Source of the DNA: Lindgomyces ingoldianus
Lineage: Eukaryota; Ascomycota; Dothideomycetes; Pleosporales; Lindgomycetaceae
Direction: 5' to 3'
DNA length: 64,000 bases
NCBI RefSeq assembly: GCF_010093535.1
Contig: NW_022985197.1
Span: 656,726-720,725, forward strand
The position numbers and the translations under genes were made by a program. The notes beneath the pieces were generated by a model. It ran no database searches. It saw only the letters and a program-made list of their open reading frames with translations, and was not told the origin of the DNA. Shown piece after piece: positions 34,915 to 46,708 of this stretch (position 1 is its first letter; each line of letters begins with the position of its first letter).

Positions 34915-36815
34915 GAGAGGCGTAGCTACTAGTAATAAGCTACTTAAGTTTATTACTTTAAATAGTGTTGTAGTACATTTTATAGTATAAATAGAGTATT
35001 ATAGCAGCGTAGTACACTAGCAAGTTGTCTAACCTAGCGTAGTACTTGCTAATTTTAGCCTACGCAGCACGTAGGTGTGAGAAGTATTGAGCAGGAAACA
35101 CAGGCCACAGAGAGGGAATGCAGGATAGGGGGGGTGTAACGAGAGTAAACCTTAGGGTCAGAGGCAGAGGTACGGAGGCCGAGGAGCCTATATACCCCGT
35201 GCTAAGCCTAGGGTACTCAGGGGTTGGATAGCTGTAACAAACCGTGACAGTAGATTAATAGTAAAGGTCCTTAGGCGCCTTATTATGTGCGTTGTAGTCT
35301 ACTGCCTTATACGCTTTAACACACTGCTTATAGTTTAAGAGAACATACTTAAAGACTAAAATAATCTTAGTAATAGCACTAAAGTGTCTACTTTTACTAC
35401 GTTTCTTAAGACACTTTATAGTAGACTTAAGCAGCTTTAGAACATCTAAGTACTTAGTAACTACTACCTAGTTAGCTACTATAAGCCTGTCTAATTACAT
35501 CTACTATAGTGCAACACTATCACAAACTTATTTAGCTGTGCAGATGTGTGCACTCATGTGTTAGAAGCGCTTTAGACAGCTTGTTGCTGCAGCTCTTAGC
35601 ATATATATCCTTATCTTACACTTGTTGTATATGGTAGTTAGCGTAGGCGTTTGTAACGGCGCAGGCAAGACAATGGGTCCGAATGCGGTAGGAATCCACT
35701 CAGAGGCATATGGGAGTGCGTGGGGACTCAATGACCTGGGAATTCCATTGACACCTATAGGTCTTGTACGAAAGAATACCAGAAAACTACTGAGCTAGCT
35801 AAGGGGAGAGGTGCGACTAAATACTTGGGGGAATAGGGGTAACCGCGGGGGACAGGGTCGAGTCAGGGTCGGGGCCGATACGGGGACCCTTCGGATAGGT
35901 TCCGAGCGACCCGAGATGGAACGATTCATGAGAATCGTTACAGCGTTAACAGCAGATTGCAGCTTTACAGCACACTTAAAGTATAAGTAGTACAAGTTCT
36001 AGCGTGTAACAACAGGCTTAACAGGTTCTAGCAGAGTGGGTGGTTACTGTCCACAAGCTAGGTGATAGTAGTAAGCCTAAAGCGTGTAGTATTAAAGCTA
36101 GAGAGCTTGTTAACAGTTACCTACGCAACTGTAATCTTACTATCCTTAAGGACATAGCGCAGGGCACTTCTTTAGCTAATAACAGTAGCTTTACTAGGCG
36201 CTTAGTGTCTATAGCTATGCTTTTACTCTTTTAAGTAGCGCGCTGCTAATGTTAGCAACTGCGTTACCTTATATACGCTACCTGTAAGCTAGTGCTTATA
36301 GCAGTAATAGCACATAAAAAAGATGTAATCTAGGTTCTTAAGCGAGGCAACACGCTAGCAATAGCAGTATACCTAGCTTCTTCTTACCTGTAACAACGCT
36401 AGCAGCTTTATATAAGCGTTTAGGTGCTATAGTAATAACAAGAAGGGTAGGACAAAGGTTTAAGTAAAAAAGCAACACTAAAAGCATAATATATAAGGCT
36501 AATAGCAGCAGAAAGTATAGGATAGAGCGTGCTGTGCATAGCGTAAGGTTGTTACTAAGCTACGTTTACAACACTAAAGAACTATTACAAGATTGCTCCT
36601 ACTGCACAACTAGCAGCCTTACTAGCAGATAGCTGCTGCCTCCTTCTCTACTTAAGCTAACTAAGTTACTAAGCTACTTAAGCTGGCTTCCTTCTTAGCT
36701 TAACTTAGCTTGTTAATTACTACAAGGTAGCCTAACTTGAGGGAACAATTAAGTTTCAATCCAGTCAATTCAAGCGCTTGATCTGGCTCGCTTGTTGGAA
36801 AGTATGCTGATTCCA
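34915..36815. mobile_element. 1.9-kb AT-rich insertion inside the Crypton-like gene
   Basis: This stretch separates the recombinase core from its C-terminal GCR1_C-like part. It is AT-richer, dominated by TAG/CTA/TTA words, with no intact gene; a 64-codon frame near 36040 has no recognisable motif. It contains the solo LTR at 35652-35942. I could not find terminal repeats or a target duplication for the insertion as a whole, and roughly a hundred Crypton codons appear to be missing around it, so the borders are approximate. Confidence 0.5.
35652..35942 (+). mobile_element. Solo LTR, copy A, with 5-bp target duplication GCGTT
   Basis: A 291-bp unit begins with TGTAAC and ends with GTTACA (the TG..CA ends of LTR retroelements) and is flanked on both sides by the identical pentamer GCGTT (35647-35651 and 35943-35947). 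No internal retroelement genes adjoin it. It aligns over its full length with the reverse complement of 50767-51023, from which it differs mostly by keeping G/C where the other has A/T, plus one 34-bp insertion (around 35748-35782). A solo LTR left by recombination between the two LTRs of a full element is the simplest explanation. Confidence 0.85.
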
Positions 36816-36986
36816 CCTGCCAGTGCGTTAGATCTAATCCTCGCTGACCCCCTTCAGCTCTGCCAGCTTCACACTAGCGCTGCAGCTAAGGTAAGTTTTC
36901 TTAGCTAAAAGGATACCTGCGTAACTAAAGGCCTTTGCGACCCAGTCGCGCTGTGAGTTGTAGGACAGGGCAGCTGTAGGAGATGT

Positions 36987-37010
36987 GCTGCTGCTGCTGC
37001 TGCTGCTGCT
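36987..37010. repeat. CTG/CAG trinucleotide microsatellite
   Basis: Eight uninterrupted GCT units. On the minus strand, in the frame of the degenerate recombinase, they encode a serine run (AGC) just before SYNSQRDWVAKAF. This marks a low-complexity linker in the ancestral protein rather than a separate element. Confidence 0.8.
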
Positions 37011-38006
37011 CGCCTTAATCAGCCGCGTACTATACTAGGCGGAGCGCTGGCTAAAGTCAGGAAAGGACTCCTTGCCTAGGTCCTATATAGTAGAGCAGGT
37101 AGAACGCTAGTCTACTAAGCATACAGAGCAGCGGCTTTCTATTGCGTAGAGCGCTGATTGTCTCTAGCTGGCTATGCTAATTCTGCTTGCTAGCGCGCGT
37201 TGTGAATATAAGCAGTATACAGCGCGTAGGGCCCTCACCCTTAAACTTAAAGGTGAATAGATCTGACAGCTTGGCCGCGCGGCAGTCGCCACCACAGCTA
37301 AGCATGTAGTGGCCTAGCAGGGTATTCACAAGCGTACGGAGGTGGCACTCTAGCGAGGTCTCTGCACTGTGTAACTAGAGCTCTCTGCAGACACGCTTAA
37401 ACTCCTCCTCAGAGTAGCCATCAAGCAGCGTATCCCTGCCTTTGTCGGCGTACTGCGCTCGATCCTGCTAAGCATCGCGCCGCTGCAGAGACCGCAGGTA
37501 CTCGCGCGCGGTGTCCTCGCGCAGCGATGGGTGGCTATTCATACCTAGCGCCTTCTGGTCCTGGTATAGGTTGGTGATCGCAGTAACATAGGTCTAAACT
37601 AAGCGCCAGGGGAGGCAAGTCTAGTCCTAAGGGACGTTGCTAGTAACCTTGTAAGACTTAGCTCTTAGTAGCCTGTAAGCTACCTTTTTAACTAGGAATA
37701 GCAGCAGCTTCTGCTTAGTTACAGTCTTGCTGTCCTAGTACTGCTTCCGCGTACAGAAGTCCTGGATAGGCAGTTAGTATATGCCTGTATGCCTGCATGT
37801 ACGCGCAGCGCGAAGAGCAGCTGGTGAGCTGGACCTACCTTAAATTCTGCCTGCTTTCGTAAATATACCTAGTTTGTATTCTCAGGTCGCTGCTCCCAAA
37901 TTGTAGCTAGGAGCTGGTGGGCGTTGGCTTGTAGTTCTGCACTGTTCGCGACGTCGCGCTCGACGCGCTGGACGCACCCGCGCCGCAGGTCATGCTTTGG
38001 CGGCAT

Positions 38007-39097
38007 CTCTCCTGTCTGCTTTCGGTGGTGGTAGAGTACCAGCAGCACCAGCAGCAGCGCCAGCAGCGCCTGCAGGTCCTCCTATATACGCTCCATCAGG
38101 GTCGTAGCAGCTTGCCGTTAGCAGCTGCAGCAGTAGCAAGAGTAGGTAGGGGGTGCGGGTGGTGGTAGACAGGTGCAGCGCTGCAACCAACGGCTCAAAG
38201 GTCAGCCTCGAGGTCAGCGCTTATGCTAGATGGGGGTATTCTATACCGGGCTAGCCGGCTAGGCGTGTAGGTTATCAGGACAGCTATAGCGGGCTGACCA
38301 ATAGGGCGCGATAGAGCCGTACGGTACATAGCAGTTCGGCCGCGAGGTCAGCGTCCAATTTGGAGCTGCCGAAATATCCACAATCGGTGGCGCACGCGCG
38401 AGGTGGATATTCGGTTAGCTCGCTGGCTGGGGAGGGCGGTAGGCGGGGCAGCCAGGTCATCGCACCGTCAGCGGCACCTCGAGCACGCCACAGGTCATCA
38501 GGCAACGTGAGTAAATCCCAATTAGATGTCCTACTTACCTGCTGACTAATTATTGTTAACAGGGAGTACAATTCTATTGCTCACCTTCAAAACTCTGGTA
38601 TCGCAAGATCTAACGCCCCTCTTACTGCACTCCATAAACTTGGATGCCTACTATTGCTTTGAGAAAAATGTGCACCCCTACCAGCTTAGCAAACTGATGA
38701 CAATGCCACTGTCAGAAGCCACTTCCATGGTAGACGCCATTCCAGTTGAGAATACACAAGGCCGCACATAGCTCGTCGCGATTACCAAGGCGCGACGTGC
38801 AGACAACACACTGTTAAACCATTCAAATCACGCACAGTCTGTGCGTCTTATTCCAAAGTCTGCCCTGCTGCCATAGCAACGATCACTCTCGACGCCACAG
38901 ATTGCACCACACCCCTGGAGGGGAACTCTAACCTAGATCTCCCCATTGTCCCACTATCGGTTTGCAACTAACAATCAACTCTCAACCCACTCGAAACTAG
39001 AAGCCATCGAAGGGTACAAAATTGCCAGGAAGCCAAGCTTTAAGGGAAATTTGAGACGGTCACTAGAAAGGAAGGCACCAAGAAGACGCCAAACGCT
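38007..39097. other. Spacer upstream of the SRR1-like gene
   Basis: GC-richer DNA with CAG-type runs near 38040-38160 (probably the 5' flank of the Crypton-like gene) followed by ordinary sequence. Frames at 38284-38571 and 38553-38771 have no recognisable domain, and I do not call them genes. Confidence 0.45.
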
Positions 39098-40156
39098 ATG
39101 GAACTTGAGAAAGCGTTCTTCGAGCACACAGGACATAAACCTCTCCTCACGCGAGCCCTCATCGAACACGTTGAGAGTCAGAGGGTCCGGATTCGAAATG
39201 GTGAAAAGACTTATATTCAATTGAATTTGGAAGGAAACTCTTCCGAAGAGTCGTCTCGGTGGTTCCAAGATATGGAAGCTAAAGGGTAAGACTCTTTCCC
39301 ACTCTCCACTCGTAGTCGCAGTCGCAGCTTCAGCACACTGACGCGTATGAAAAGCAAACCCATTACAATATTCTATAACCACTATCAAGAAATGGCAAAA
39401 ATTCTCGACGTTCGGAGCGATGCCGATCCCTTCTTTAAATTCAACCGAACAATCCCCATCCATTTTGTAGTCCAATGCCCGGATCCTGAAGACCCGAAGG
39501 AATTCGATCTTCAAAAGATGAAAGCTAGGCTAGAAGGATGGGAGCAGTCCTGGAATAAAAGCGTCGAGCGCCAGAAACTCCTAGAGTCAGTTCAAACAGC
39601 CAAATCTACTGTTCCAATCAATAAAATTATTGGACTCGGCCTCGGTTCGGGGAATCGCCCGTACAAGGACTACACACATGCGCGATTTAGCTACTGCCAA
39701 CATCTCGCTGCTTGTGATATTGCGCTGGAGCTCCAAAAGCTATATGGACCGGATACAGAGCCTATCGAGATCTTCGGCCAAGATCCAGAGTACACTCCAA
39801 ACGATAAAGTGATTCTAGCACACCTGAACCCGCCTATTGCCACGTTGGAGGATCCATATGGCTTTCTCGCAATTGACAAGACGACTTTCGTCATGTCAGT
39901 TCACCCAAACGTTCCTGTGCGACAGATTATCGCCGATCTAGCTTTGGAGTCGAATGACGCTTGTCCGGCGGGCGTCCTTTGGAACTACAATCCGCAATGG
40001 CGGGAGGAAGGCGGAGACCAGGATCACACAGATCCATGCTCTAGCCGAGTTGAGAAGATGCTTGAAGGCTTCGTTTTGGCCGAAATTTTCGAAGACGACA
40101 AGGAAGAAGATCGGAATACTTTTGGGAAGACTGCTATTTGGTTTAGGAAGTTGTGA
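39098..40156 (+). CDS. SRR1-like domain protein
   Basis: Two exons, 39098-39285 and 39328-40156, separated by a 42-bp intron (GTAAGA..GCAG), give 338 aa. The SRR1-like core is INKIIGLGLGSGNRPYKDYTHARFSYCQHLAACDIALEL, followed by IEIFGQDPEYTPNDKVIL. The second half (FLAIDKTTFVMSVHPNVPVRQIIADL) completes the domain. SRR1 was named from a plant gene affecting red-light and clock responses and yeast Ber1; its biochemical role is not settled. A second AG six bases upstream (exon start 39322) would add two residues in frame. An N-terminal exon further upstream cannot be excluded, since the protein begins without a clear domain boundary. Confidence 0.82.
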
Positions 40157-41514
40157 CCGCAAGCCTTGGAGTTCCGTCGATACCGCTTGAGTATATGTTG
40201 GGAGTTTCGGGAGGCGGTGCACCAACATTACTTGCTTTGCAGCATATTATTGCCTACTACAGATCGTAATCAGGCATCTTTAGATTGGTTGAACATTCTT
40301 CCTGGAACTCGGACGAAGGCTAAGAATATTCCTGTCGTAAACCAAAACTTCGTCGTTTCCTGCAGTAATTACCAACATGAGAATAATTGCTAGGGCAGCT
40401 CTAGCGGTATATTTGGTATGTGGAATCTTGGTACAGATATAAAGTTCAATATGTATGAAGTCTCCATCTTAACGTCTCAGTGTTGATTAACGTTTACCAC
40501 TTCAACGGTACGTTAGAACCATTATTTGAGCCACAGAACGACTTGACCCGCAATAGAAAAAAAAGATATGCTCAGGTCCGCTTTCCATATCCTACATCAC
40601 AAAAAGGCAAACTTTTGAAACCGACGCTGGAGACTTGCAATCTAGAACTGAAAATTCGCAACCCTCGCCAAAGACGCGCAAAATGCGTATTATACCAACG
40701 GAAAAGATGTCTCTTCCCAGCATTCCATCTTCCAACACCAAAAGCTACGGAACATTCTCCTCTAGCTCCTCTAGCTCCTCTACACCCACGATCTCCACCG
40801 TCTCAACCGGTTCCTCGGACAGTCAGGGCCCCTTAACAACCCTCATTGACTCAGAATCCGAGCGTCCCTTCTGTACCCGCGTCCACGGCACCATACATAG
40901 AGCGGTATATCTATCTCCTTTCCGCACTCTTTGTTTTGCTTCTTCTTTCCCACGCCGACGGAGAGTGCGGCTAATAACGATTTTAGAATCGGCAACCCTA
41001 GCGAGAAATCCACGATATGGAGGCACTCTGAGAGACTGAACAAAACGAATTGGCTTTAGATACAATACAAGTTACGACTATTTCCTTTTTTGCTTGGTGC
41101 GCGGGTTCTAGTTTAGTGATAGGGAGCATTTGGTTGTGGGCTTGGCGGTGACAGGGTTGAAGGGGACCGTTGGAAGAACAGTTGTATCAGTGATTGCCTT
41201 GTCTGGATTGGGTTTGTAATGGGATATATTTCGAATTTAGTCAATAGGGCTGTAGGATAGAGGGACTTTGCTTTCGGGAGGACCACGTGAAAGAGGGTCT
41301 AGAAGAAGCAAACGTAGAATTGTCTCAGTAGGTGGAATTGAATATAGCCGGCGGGTAAAAATATTTTATTATGATGTTACATGAAGGGGAAGTCGTGGCC
41401 AGCCGAATTGATGACTGTCAGTACCCGGCGATGATTCTTAAGTCGAAATCAGCCCATGATTGAGGATTCGTGAGTCAATCAGCGGCTTCTCTCATACCAC
41501 TGTATGTAGCCATT
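40157..41514. other. Spacer with a doubtful Ser-rich frame
   Basis: Mostly empty. A plus-strand frame around 40635-41039 (134 codons) includes a Ser-run and a segment ending in HGTIHRA, followed by a possible donor (GTATAT) and acceptor (TTTTAG), but no domain and no family resemblance. I leave it uncalled. Confidence 0.4.
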
Positions 41515-42191
41515 TTATTTGTTCAGCTCCTCGGCCCTTTTCTTAAGCTCCTCCTTGCTGGCAGGCTTTCCAATATCCTCGGCCATGACGGGCCCCTATT
41601 CTACTGTGTTAGCTCTCAGCACTCTTTATATCATCTTGGATCATTTATACCGGATTGGCCTTGTGTGCCTGTGCTCCAATCGAGCCTCCAGATGTCGCAC
41701 CTGCGTCTACTTGGTGATGTGGGTGGGTAGAGGCGGTGGAATCGGATGCATCTTTGGCGACTTGGTCGGTAATATCTGTGAGAGAAGTCAAGTCAGCAGT
41801 GCTCCTGTATTAGATCTGGAATAAGATCAGTGGGGAAAACAAGGTGTTGCGAGATACAGATGCAGTGAGCGAGAAAGTCACACTTACTACCAGTAGCATT
41901 CTCTTCAGCTGGATGGTGAGGCATAGCGACTGGATGTGATTTCTGTCTTCGTGCTCCTGGTATCAAAAGTCTTAAGTCTCTCTCCTCTTTGTGGCTTTTT
42001 AACTTCTCAACGCTTTGTTTGAGATACTCCTCGTAAGATTGCTTTTGTTTTGGTGCTGGTTCTAGCTTTGTCTTTTCTGGGGGGTCCGGTGGTGAGTCTT
42101 GAAAGAGCTGGGGAAAGTTTGGTTTTTTCTCGTGATATTCGGCAATGAGCTGGTGGATGGAGGGTTCACCAGAACCAGAGGAAGGCGGCAT
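41515..42191 (-). CDS. Conserved-looking small hydrophilic protein, function unknown
   Basis: Three exons, 42191-41888, 41775-41651 and 41595-41515, keep one frame to give 169 aa (introns 112 and 55 bp). Splice sites are GTAAGT..CACAG and GTATAA..AATAG. Residues 10-30 form a short helix (IHQLIAEYHEKKPNFPQLF); a Lys/Glu-rich region with YEEYLKQSVEKLKSHKEERDL follows, and the C-terminal exon ends in KPASKEELKKRAEELNK. There is no signal peptide or membrane segment. I do not recognise the family. The consistent splicing and the low-stop, strongly charged composition support a real gene. Confidence 0.62.
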
Positions 42192-42947
42192 GTTTTATAG
42201 ACACTTACGGTGATGCTGTATGACCGGTGACGTATTGTTGCTGTGTGGTGGGGTGCTAGTGCCAAGGCATTGGTGCGGGGCGTTATGGGTCTATGCCGGA
42301 AGAAGTGACGAATCACGTGGGAGGCAATTCACGCTGATACTTAGGATGGCCAAGTCTTTGCACACGGCCAGATAGAACTTATGTCGCATGCAACTATCCG
42401 CCTATATATATCTTTCTGCTGTGATAGCTGGGAGGCTGACCTTTTGGCGACGCAAGAACTTATTAAACCTATTCTCCGCATAGAAAAATGAAGCTCATAT
42501 CTTGCCAATCTCCAAGGCTCGGGCCTTCCCATACCTACTTAATCACCTACTACTTGTCTATAAATCTGGCTGTTGTTCGACTTCCAAGGAACGTGATTCA
42601 AAACAGTCTAAATTTTTCTGCTTGCAATTCCGGCAAGCTTCTCTTAGTCGTAGTCTGCGCTAACTCTAATACCCTCGGGCCATGGCAGCAAAATCTACAG
42701 GTCAGCCAGAATTTCGCTGGAGGTGTTAGTTTTGTGAATGGCAACCATTAAGAGGACGTATTTCTACACTCATCAATCATCCATGAATAGGAATTCATTC
42801 GCCATTGTCACTCCCTCACGGCCTGATACACTTAGAAATAAAATTTTCGATTCGTTATATGCTTCACTCTTTGTTCCTCACACGTAAATGTGTTAGTCAT
42901 GTATAACTTTGTCATAGTCGTAAGCCCTCCCCCATGTTAGAAATTCC
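42192..42947. other. Gene-free spacer
   Basis: It contains no frame with a recognisable domain. It separates the 5' end of the small hydrophilic protein from the 3' end of the P450 gene. Confidence 0.5.
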
Positions 42948-44723
42948 TCACGAAGGTGTTTTCCTAATATCCGTCAACTTCACCCTCAACGGGCTCTTCT
43001 CCCAAGTATTATACGCCCTCAGCCCCTTAAATTCATCCTTCGGATTCCAAAGAGGTGCCCCATCCGCCAACTCGAGGTCGAAATTCCACAGCAGCGCACC
43101 CAGGATAAGTCTCAGCTCGACGTAAGTCAAATTACGACCAATGCAGCCACGGGGACCTGTTGAGAAAGGCTGCGCGGCTTTCTTGATATCGTTGCTGTAG
43201 CGGGCTTTGGAGGTAGGTTCATCCAGCCAGCGCTCGGGGATAAAGGCGTCAGGGTCCGTGAAGTTGTCGGATGAGTGTGCGGCACCCCAGGAAGATACAC
43301 ATACGGAGTACTGGGAACAAGTTAGCGTCATAAGCTGCGGTACTAAAGTGACGATAAGGCTACGGACGTTTCCTGGAACCCTGTGTCCATCGATTAATGA
43401 TCCTTCCTTTGGCACTGTTCGCAAAAGGCCGATGGGGACGGGCGGGAATATTCGCAGGCCTTCTTCGATGCAAGCATTCATATAGGGGAGGTTCCCTAGA
43501 ATGTCCATGTTCAAGTCTGCCTCGCTTTTGCACGCACCACGAAGCTCATCTTTGAGCTTCTTGAAGGTGACTGGGTTACGGAGGAGGTAGTTCGTTAGAC
43601 CGCAAAGCTCAGTAGCGGTAGTCTCGCTCCCGGCAACACTCCAAGCCGGGGTTAGTCTATCTCTCTCCGAAGCTATGTGTTTAGAACTTACATGAACAGC
43701 GCAGCATTCATGATAACTTCGTCATCCGAGACCTCGTTCTTCTTCTCTCGTTGCTTAAGGATATACCAAATAAAGTCCCTATGCTCAGTTTTGGTATTCA
43801 TTCTTCGAATAGTCTTCTCGGTCGAATTTCGCAAATGCTTGAAGCGGCGCTCGCGGATAACGGAAGGGATGCACCACAAGAGAAATAGCTGTGTCCACGA
43901 TCCTGGAGTAGCGAATCGTCGTGTCGCTTGTTCGAGCGCACCAGCTTTGATAGACTCATAGATGAGAACGACCCAATTTGCGGATTCTCCACCTTCACCT
44001 ATAAACTCATCAGTCTCGTGAGCCCTCGTAAGGTGTGTTGGATAACGATTCTTACCCTCCTCCAAACACCCAAATGGCTCTCCAAAGCTCAAATCACCAA
44101 TGATATCAAACGTGCAAAAATTGAACCACGACACCATGTTTGCCGCCTCGCCTCTATGCGCCATCTCCCTCAACCTCTTCACAAACAAGTCCACATACCC
44201 CTTCAGAATCGGCTCCTGCTCCAGCAACGCTTGCTTACTAAACGCATGAGCCAACGCACGTCTCTGCCTTGCATGATGGGCATCGGGCGCCATTGTCAAG
44301 TTAGTTGCCCCGGGAATGGCTTCCACAGCTCCAACATGAATAGGGTCTTTGTCCATGTTAGGGAGGCCAATACGGTGTCCGTAAATATCATCCCAGGCCT
44401 TTGCGGTGTTGAAGGAGAGCTCATTCGGCATAACACGGACAACAGGCCCGTACTTGTCATGAATGACTTTGTAGTCGAAGGATATGCGCCCACGGAGAAG
44501 AGAAATACATGATGGGATTGGGGAGATGCACCAGAGGAGGGGACCGGGGTATTTGGCGAGAGGATGGAGGGTTATGCGGTATATGGCGAGGAGGACGAAG
44601 TATGCTACGAGCTGGATTGAGAGTTTGGTTATTACGGGCAACAACGAAAGCGTGGAAAGTACACACAGCAATTGGTGCACTAATGGCAATCTGCCGGATA
44701 CGTTCTTCGTCGAAGAGACCCAT
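42948..44723 (-). CDS. Cytochrome P450 monooxygenase
   Basis: Five exons, 44723-44667, 44611-44056, 43998-43692, 43638-43368 and 43310-42948, encode 517 aa. An N-terminal membrane anchor (ALVAYFVLLAIY) precedes the PYPGP-like LAKYPGPLL. The I-helix motif is AGSETTAT (residues 309-316). The ExxR pair is Glu366/Arg369, followed by the RIFPPVP region, and the heme loop is FSTGPRGCIG with the axial Cys453. All catalytic landmarks are intact. The style of the motifs (CLEEG, ANWVVLIYESIKAG, PPVPIGLLR) resembles fungal specialised-metabolism P450s; the substrate is unknown. Introns 2 and 4 are both exactly 57 bp and contain no in-frame stop, so the unspliced frame stays open. The genes that follow (SGNH hydrolase, reductase, NTF2-like fragment) could be former pathway partners. 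Confidence 0.92.
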
Positions 44724-45832
44724 TACTGCTGGCTACTGCACGGTTCAAATACGGAAAGGCGTCCGAGTAAGCAAGCAGAGGGAGATTGAAAAAAAAAGAA
44801 GACGCAAGGAAACTACATTCGTATATCGCCTGAAAAACCGTGCCGCATTTTCGAGTCCTTATACGGAAGAGAAAAGAGTCACAGGGGCGAAGTACGCTAA
44901 TTTCGCTGGAAGACTAATTGGCGTCTCTAAATATCTGTAGACCGAGAACAGGGTGTGACGGAAATGCTTTGGCGAAATGTTGCCGCGAGCCAGGTGTGCT
45001 GATCTAGTATGATATGCCTATATTTCTTCTGTGGAATAGAATGGAAGATGAATCCAGATGCCCGTCTTATAGCTATTTAAGATTGAAATTCGTCGCATGA
45101 TATTCACGTGTGTTAGTTTGAGAAAGGACGTTAATAGAGAACTGGTCACGTTGTTGGGGACAGTATAGTGTCGGTGTTGAGTATCGTCCGGTGTCAACGA
45201 CCCCGCCTTCTACTCCGAGCCCCGCGCTAGGAAAGGACCAATGGGTGGAGAGTTGAGGAAATTTTCGAGTCATGAGCTCAGCGGTGAATGTTGAACTCGA
45301 GTCCTCTCTTTGATCCCTCTCTGGGTATCCTCGAAAGATTGACTGACTTTGTATGCATCTGTGGCACGAAAGCTATTGAGAGTGCATTGAACTATGAAGG
45401 GTGCTCGTAAGGAGCCTACACGTAAAGAGAAGTTGGAGATCAATCGGTGATGCTCCGGGATTCGGCTCACAGGATCTAATCAAATTCTTCCTCATAATCA
45501 GATTCTATTTAGCTTTGTGGCTAGGGATCTAGAGCATTAGTTTCTGTCTCTACAGATTGAAGTGAGAATTTAAACCATTGGACTTACACTGTGAGGGCGC
45601 ACGATGAGTCACAGTTTTATGAAATCATGAAACGAATAGATTTGCGGTCCCAGTAACGAAGCCAATCATCGAAAAGCAAGCGTGACAACCCTCAATGCGG
45701 CCATAACTTCCCACAAGTGCACCATAGATACACACCCGACTTTCCGGATAACCGATTATCCGATGTGTTGCAAGCTCAACCTCAAGACCTATGTCGGAAC
45801 AAAGACTCAGAACATTGGTTCTACCTTTGCGT
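44724..45832. other. Gene-free spacer
   Basis: 1.1 kb with no supportable gene on either strand. It lies between the P450 start and the 3' end of the SGNH hydrolase. Confidence 0.5.
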
Positions 45833-46708
45833 CTACCTAGGATCAGGGCCAACCGGAGAAGTGAATAAGTTCTCTGCTGCAGCGGCTTTCATGATCTCGA
45901 ACCAGATATCTCCCATATGAGCATACCCTGAATCGGTGCTGCATCATACATTAGTACCCCATTTCTCATCCTTGCTGCGGGTAGGAGAACTCACGGATGC
46001 AGGCTGTCAACTAACTCATCAGCCCCAACAGCACTTTGATCCACAACCATAACTTTATGCCCTTCATCAACTCTCTGCTGCACAACTCCCGGAATCGCGT
46101 CGTTGAACGTCTTGATCCTGCTCTCCGTGTCTGCAGTCCTAGAGTTGATAATCTTTGCAACCAAAACCACTGCGTCCGGACAAACTCCCAAGATTTGGTC
46201 GATTAGCGCTCCTAACCTTTGCGGTGCCTCGTCGTATGGCTCATCTGGGTTTACCTTATTGTTTAGATCGTTCGTGCCTGCGTGGAGTAGCACTGCGTTT
46301 GGCCTCATCTCAAGCCCAGGACCCACAGCGCTCGCGATTTGAGAGATCGTATACCCGCTGTGACCTTCGTTGTAATTATCCACCATGTCGCCGGACCGCT
46401 GGGTTCCAACGAAGAGGAAATTCGATCCGGAGAGGCGGTTCGCAAGCTCATAGCGGTAGCCGTTGGTTCCATTTGTATGTTGGGGCTGGTAGCCGAAGGT
46501 TATGGAATCCCCGAGAGGTAGGATGCGGAGTTCGATCCCGTCTGCGATGACATCGCGGGTAGAAAGAGGGAGACTTGCGATGACTCGAAGGACTAGTACT
46601 GTGTGTCAGGAAAAAAGGACCCCAAGTTCGTGCACAGGGAGTAGAAAGCCACTCACATAAGGATAAAACCACGACTCTCAGCGCCAACCTGAAATTGAAA
46701 CTTAACAT
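45833..46708 (-). CDS. Secreted SGNH/GDSL-type hydrolase
   Basis: Three exons, 46708-46657, 46598-45995 and 45938-45833 (introns 58 and 56 bp), give 253 aa. Residues 1-25 are a hydrophobic signal peptide (LALRVVVLSLLLVLRVIASL). The SGNH blocks are all present: block I LPLGDSITFG with the nucleophile Ser, a Gly in NEGHSGYTI, block III HAGTNDLN with the Asn, and block V LHPTDSGYAHMGD with the catalytic Asp/His, which is completed only across the last intron. It should be an extracellular esterase or lipase acting on an acyl or acetyl ester, for example of plant cell wall polysaccharide; the substrate is not defined by the sequence. Confidence 0.9.

Larger units (their letters stand above)
34530..38006 (-). 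pseudogene. Dead Crypton-type tyrosine recombinase (NDC10_II and GCR1_C domains), split by an insertion
   Basis: The minus strand from an ATG at 38006 (MPPKHDLRRG) reads a fungal tyrosine-recombinase protein. It runs through QRPENTN, a small intron (about 37841-37761, ending CTAAC..CCAG), ITNLYQDQKALGMNSHPSLR, GYSEEEFKRVCREL, LFTFKFKGEGPTRC and LAELKGVSED to TGRWNQ at about 36815. This matches the NDC10_II-type domain annotated as 'centromere CBF3 subunit' in fungi. Homology stops there and resumes at about 34880 with a GCR1_C-like DNA-binding segment (YRMCRAVRTVEDLWREW, ELQWYSLRLKVIKEIRRIAQ). At least ten in-frame stops are present, most of them TAG at positions expected to be Gln or Trp, which fits RIP. 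The conserved His-x-x-Arg and the region expected to hold the catalytic Tyr are missing, so it is inactive. Confidence 0.72.

Noticed and set aside
36040..36234. 64-codon frame in the insertion inside the Crypton-like gene
   Set aside because: Composed of the same repeated words as the surrounding decayed DNA; no motif and no support as a gene.
36987..37010. Possible CRISPR-like or array repeat
   Set aside because: It is a simple trinucleotide run without spacers in a eukaryotic genome.
40635..41039. Ser-rich small protein with a possible intron
   Set aside because: The spliced product would end five codons after the intron, and no family or structural feature supports it.
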